Part shown: one piece after another, positions 61,048 through 64,000 of the stretch | Numbering within the stretch: the stretch's first letter is position 1 | How the letters are laid out: every line of letters starts with the position of its first letter | Assembly: GCA_030403585.1 (NCBI GenBank) | Contig: JAUEPE010000001.1 | Span: 452,803 to 516,802 of the forward strand | DNA length: 64,000 nucleotides | Direction of reading: 5' to 3' | From: Frankia sp. RB7 | GTDB lineage: Bacteria > Pseudomonadota > Alphaproteobacteria > Rhizobiales > Xanthobacteraceae | Program-made: the position numbers and the translations under genes | Notes under the pieces: generated by a model | The model's input: only the letters and a program-made list of their open reading frames with translations | Told to the model about the DNA's origin: nothing | The model's database searches: none

Positions 61048-62034
61048 TCAACTCCCCCGTGGCGCCAGCAGACGCAACAGATCAATCTCGGTTTCTGACG
61101 CACGGCGGCCGATCATCGCGCGCTCCATCGAATGATCCGGCCCCTCGCGGAACCGCTGCATCATGCCGCCGCACATGATGCCCCAGCGCAGCGTGCCCAT
61201 CACTTCCCAGAATTTTACGCGCGCAGGATCGACGTTGCGGCCAGCAGCCTCATAACCCGCAAACAAATCTTCGCGCGATCCAAAGCCGCCGACGGGCTTG
61301 TCGATCTCGCCAAAACGCCAGGAATTGACGCAGATCCAGCCGAGATCCTCCATGGGATCGCCGAGATGCGCGAGCTCCCAGTCGAGCACCGCGCGAACGC
61401 CGTCGGCACCGATGATGAGATTGCCGTTGCGGAAATCGCCATGCACCAGCGTGGTCTCGGCCGACGGGCCCGGATCGTGGTCGCGCAGCCAGCGCAGCGC
61501 GAGCTCGAACACCGGCTTTGGCCAATTCAGACTGCGATAGTCGCGATTGAACTCGGAGATCTCCTCGGTCGCCGAGCGGCTGCGCAGCTCCGGTAATTTG
61601 CCCTGCGGCAGCCTGTGCAGGCCCGCAAGCACGCCTCCGATCTGCCGCGCGAGATGCGGCCGCGCCGCCGCGAATTCGTCATCGCGAAGAATCTTGCGGG
61701 CGATGGTTTCGCCCTCGACCCGTTGCATGATGAAGCCGGTGCCGAGATCGTCTTCCGGCGTCAGCACATGCATCACGCGCGGCGACGGCACGCCCGCCTC
61801 ATAGGCGAGCTGCATCAGATGCGCTTCCGCGGCAAGACCCGCCGCGCGCGTCGGGGCTGCACCATAGCCTTTCGGCGAGCGGCGCAGGATCCCGCCAATC
61901 GGCCCGTCAGGATGCGTGATATCGAAGCGCCAGGTCTCCTGACTAGCGCCACCCGAAAGCTTTGCCGCGCCGGTGACACCGGTCGCACCGGGGCACCAAT
62001 GCTGCACGCTGCGGGAAAGCTCCGCCTCGATCAT
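61048..62034 (-). CDS. APH-like kinase (ACAD10/11 kinase-domain type)
   Basis: The 328-residue protein is of the aminoglycoside-phosphotransferase fold. The catalytic loop is LVHGDFRNGNLII (Asp as base) and the metal-binding Asp is in VLDWELAHLGDP. The N-terminal part has SGGASQETWRFDI (glycine-rich loop). It resembles the kinase domain of mammalian ACAD10/11, which phosphorylates 4-hydroxyacyl-CoAs for later removal. A four-base ATGA overlap joins it to the crotonase gene, with the DUF6285 gene after it. This suggests hydroxyacyl-CoA and not drug phosphorylation. Confidence 0.85.
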   Translation of the reverse strand: MIEAELSRSVQHWCPGATGVTGAAKLSGGASQETWRFDITHPDGPIGGILRRSPKGYGAAPTRAAGLAAEAHLMQLAYEAGVPSPRVMHVLTPEDDLGTGFIMQRVEGETIARKILRDDEFAAARPHLARQIGGVLAGLHRLPQGKLPELRSRSATEEISEFNRDYRSLNWPKPVFELALRWLRDHDPGPSAETTLVHGDFRNGNLIIGADGVRAVLDWELAHLGDPMEDLGWICVNSWRFGEIDKPVGGFGSREDLFAGYEAAGRNVDPARVKFWEVMGTLRWGIMCGGMMQRFREGPDHSMERAMIGRRASETEIDLLRLLAPRGS

Positions 62035-62819
62035 TTGCCTTTGAACTGCGCGGGCCGCTTTTCCAGGAACGCACCGACGCCCTCACGGAAATCCTGCGTA
62101 TCGCCGGCGCGGAGCTGGTACTGGAATTCGAGATTGAGCTGGTCCTCGAACGAGTTTTCGGGGCTGTCCCAATAGAGCTTGCGGATCAGCGACAGCGCGA
62201 TCGTCGGGCCGCTGGCGAGGTCGCGGGCGAGCTTCATCGCCTCCTCCATCAGCACGCCATCGTCGTAGACACGGTTGATAAGCCCCCATTCCAGCGCCTT
62301 TTCGGCCGGCAGGCGCTCGCCCATCAGTGACAATTCAACCGAGCGCGCCTTGCCGATCAGGCGCGGCAGCAACCAGGTCGAGCCGCAATCCGGCACGAGG
62401 CCGATGCGACGGAAAGCCTGAAGGAAGTAGGAGGATCGCGCGCACAAAATCATGTCGCCGAGCAGCGCGAAGCTCATGCCGGCGCCGGCCGCCGGGCCAT
62501 TGACCGCTGTCACGATCGGGCAATGCAGATTGCGGATGCGGCGCAGGAACGGATGAAAGCCGGTCTCGAGCGTCAGGCCGGCCTTGGTCTTCTTCGACTG
62601 GTTATTGCGACCCTGGAGATTCGCACCGGTGCAGAACGCGCGGCCCGCGCCGGTCAGCACGACGCAGCGCACCTCGTCCTTTTTCTCCTCGATCGTGTCA
62701 AGCGCATCGGAGAGCCCGCCCAGCATGTCCATGGAGACGGCGTTCATCACCTCCTGATGGTCGAGCCTGAGGATCGCGACCGAACCATCGAGATCGAGCG
62801 TGACGTGTTTGAACTGCAT
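62031..62819 (-). CDS. Enoyl-CoA hydratase/isomerase family protein
   Basis: The 262-residue crotonase has GAGRAFCTGANLQGR and NGPAAGAGMSFALLGDM (oxyanion hole); the catalytic zone is FRRIGLVPDCGSTWLLPR, with Asp in PDCG. It begins an operon with an APH-like kinase and a DUF6285-type protein. GAGGAAACG precedes the ATG. It likely hydrates or isomerises an unsaturated acyl-CoA, maybe one produced after the kinase step. Confidence 0.9.
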   Translation of the reverse strand: MQFKHVTLDLDGSVAILRLDHQEVMNAVSMDMLGGLSDALDTIEEKKDEVRCVVLTGAGRAFCTGANLQGRNNQSKKTKAGLTLETGFHPFLRRIRNLHCPIVTAVNGPAAGAGMSFALLGDMILCARSSYFLQAFRRIGLVPDCGSTWLLPRLIGKARSVELSLMGERLPAEKALEWGLINRVYDDGVLMEEAMKLARDLASGPTIALSLIRKLYWDSPENSFEDQLNLEFQYQLRAGDTQDFREGVGAFLEKRPAQFKGK

Positions 62820-63010
62820 CGTTTCCTCGTCAGTTGCGGTCTGCGTCAGTTTCGCAGACCGGAATTAGTTTCGCTGCGGCGCATATTTGATTTTTGGCGC
62901 GGTCTTGTCCATGGTGACGAAAGCATAGCCCACCGTCATATCGCACGATCTTGCGCGCACCGGCTGACGCGCGTCATAACAAAAAACTTGCCAAAGACAG
63001 GAAACGCGCC

Positions 63011-63790
63011 ATGAACCTTTTCGACCTCACCGGCCGCGTCGCCGTGATCACCGGCGGCAATGGCGGTATCGGGCTCGGCATCGCGCAGGCGCTCGCCGGC
63101 CAGGGCTGCAACGTCTCGATCTGGGGCCGCAATGCTGACAAGAACAAGGCTGCTGCCGCGAGCATGGCGGGCCTGTCCGGCAAGGTCGATGCCCGGGTCT
63201 GCGACGTCACCGATCCGGCTTCGGTCAACGCCGCGATGAAGGCGACGCTCGACACCTTCGGCCGGGTCGACGGCTGCTTTGCCAATGCCGGCATCGGCGG
63301 CGGCGGCCGCAGGTCCTTTATCGAGCGCACCGAGGAGGAATGGCGCACGATGTTTGCGACCAATCTCGATGGCGTGTTCCATGCGTTTCAGGCCGCCGCA
63401 AAACACATGACCGAGCGCGCCAATGCCGGCGACCCCTTCGGCCGGCTGGTCGCGACCTCGAGCCTCGCCTCGATCTTCGGCACTGCGCGCAATGAGCATT
63501 ATGCGGCGACCAAGGCCGCGATCAACGCGCTGGTGCGTGCGCTCGGCGTCGAGCTCGCCCGCCACGGCGTCACCGCAAACGCGATCCTGCCCGGCTGGAT
63601 CAAGAGCGACATGACCGCCGGCATCATGGCCAACGAAAAATTCGTCGCCAACGTGATGCCGCGGATTCCGATGCGCCGCTTCGGCGAGGCCAGCGATTTC
63701 GGCGGCATCGCGGTGTATCTGATGAGCAAGGCCTCGTCGTATCATACGGCGGATACGTTCGTGATCGACGGCGGCTATACCGCGTTTTGA
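63011..63790 (+). CDS. Short-chain dehydrogenase/reductase
   Basis: The 259-residue SDR has TGGNGGIG (about 12-19), NAGIGG, a Ser in SSLASIF and the YAATK active site (HYAATKAAINALVRAL). ACAGGAAACGCGCC supports the ATG at 63011. Substrate unknown; neighbouring crotonase and kinase genes hint at an acyl-CoA or keto-acid. A long palindrome follows. Confidence 0.9.
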   Translation: MNLFDLTGRVAVITGGNGGIGLGIAQALAGQGCNVSIWGRNADKNKAAAASMAGLSGKVDARVCDVTDPASVNAAMKATLDTFGRVDGCFANAGIGGGGRRSFIERTEEEWRTMFATNLDGVFHAFQAAAKHMTERANAGDPFGRLVATSSLASIFGTARNEHYAATKAAINALVRALGVELARHGVTANAILPGWIKSDMTAGIMANEKFVANVMPRIPMRRFGEASDFGGIAVYLMSKASSYHTADTFVIDGGYTAF

Positions 63791-63798
63791 GATCTCTC

Positions 63799-63879
63799 GG
63801 TGGGCAAAGGCGCTCTTGCGCCGTGCCCACCGTGAGCAATTTCGACTGCCGTGAGTGGGCACGCTGCGCTTTGCCCACC
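63799..63879. repeat. Palindrome with GGTGGGCAAAG arms
   Basis: An 11-bp perfect outer pair lies at 63799-63809 and 63869-63879. GTGCCCAC (63823-63830) pairs with GTGGGCAC (63855-63862). It begins nine bases after the SDR stop, so it may act as terminator for that gene. Confidence 0.82.
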
Positions 63880-64000
63880 CTTGTATTAGCGCGCCGGAGT
63901 AGTATGGCCTCGTTCCGTGAGGAATGGCCCAGCCCGGGTGGCCGCCCGAACTGGGCCGCCGATCGATCGGATCGATGCCCACCGAAGCCTTGAAGGGCTG
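63880..64000. other. Intergenic tail, no supported gene
   Basis: Frames reading through here on both strands lack ribosome sites and family-like sequence. A further short palindromic stretch near 63945-63985 has GGCCGCC/GGGCGGCC-type symmetry. The region runs to the window edge. Confidence 0.4.

Noticed and set aside
62936..63982. Minus-strand frame over the last SDR and the tail
   Set aside because: It is antisense to a complete SDR with YAATK and NAG motifs and starts inside repeat sequence.

Overview
The window looks like a chromosomal segment of a Bradyrhizobium/Rhodopseudomonas-type alphaproteobacterium. The basis is the high GC content, Liv-type ABC operons, several acyl-CoA catabolic modules, an RpoE-ChrR sigma/anti-sigma pair, the transglutaminase/ATP-grasp/alpha-E cluster, and many intergenic palindromes of the kind common in that group. 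I see no tRNA, rRNA, CRISPR array, prophage or intact insertion sequence.

1-14.7 kb is mixed. It holds a truncated P-loop kinase, an RlpA-like exported protein, an NAD(P)-binding protein, a membrane protein with a cyclic-nucleotide-binding domain beside a dCache-PAS-GGDEF cyclase, an ACAD10/11-type acyl-CoA dehydrogenase, a periplasmic binding protein, an HdeD-like protein, an epoxide-hydrolase-like enzyme and an MHYT-GGDEF-EAL protein. A stress locus follows: rpoE-chrR, then a second ECF sigma gene. Both sigma genes have a TGATCC-N16-CGTT promoter-like site upstream. An HD phosphohydrolase closes the region.

15-24.2 kb is the most intriguing part, with five genes on one strand. They are a DUF2126 transglutaminase, a fused circularly permuted ATP-grasp/alpha-E protein, a second transglutaminase, and then a coupled formyltransferase and TPR/ATP-grasp pair. 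The first three resemble a widespread, predicted but little-characterised peptide-ligation and modification system. The last two could extend it with another ligase and a formyl donor enzyme.

24.2-40 kb carries two catabolic units. On the minus strand, a Liv-type ABC transporter (with a fused LivM-LivG) is followed by an Ldh2-family dehydrogenase, an HpcH/HpaI aldolase and a UxaA/GarD-family dehydratase, which suggests uptake and breakdown of a hydroxy or sugar acid. On the plus strand, hpaH-hpaF-hpaE-hpaD-hpaG plus a ThDP enzyme forms a homoprotocatechuate meta-cleavage operon. It diverges from hpaR across a perfect 16-bp palindrome, a likely HpaR operator.

40-45.8 kb holds an MFS transporter, alkB with a second 2OG-Fe(II) oxygenase gene, a degenerate GT51 transglycosylase, and an amidase-DUF2848 pair. 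45.9-63.8 kb is rich in CoA-thioester catabolism: a Zn-ribbon/thiolase pair, three SDRs, two acyl-CoA ligases, four crotonases, an acyl-CoA dehydrogenase, and an APH-like kinase with its DUF6285 partner. ppc and a YccF-family gene are interspersed.

At least ten long intergenic inverted repeats, falling into several sequence families, lie between these genes.
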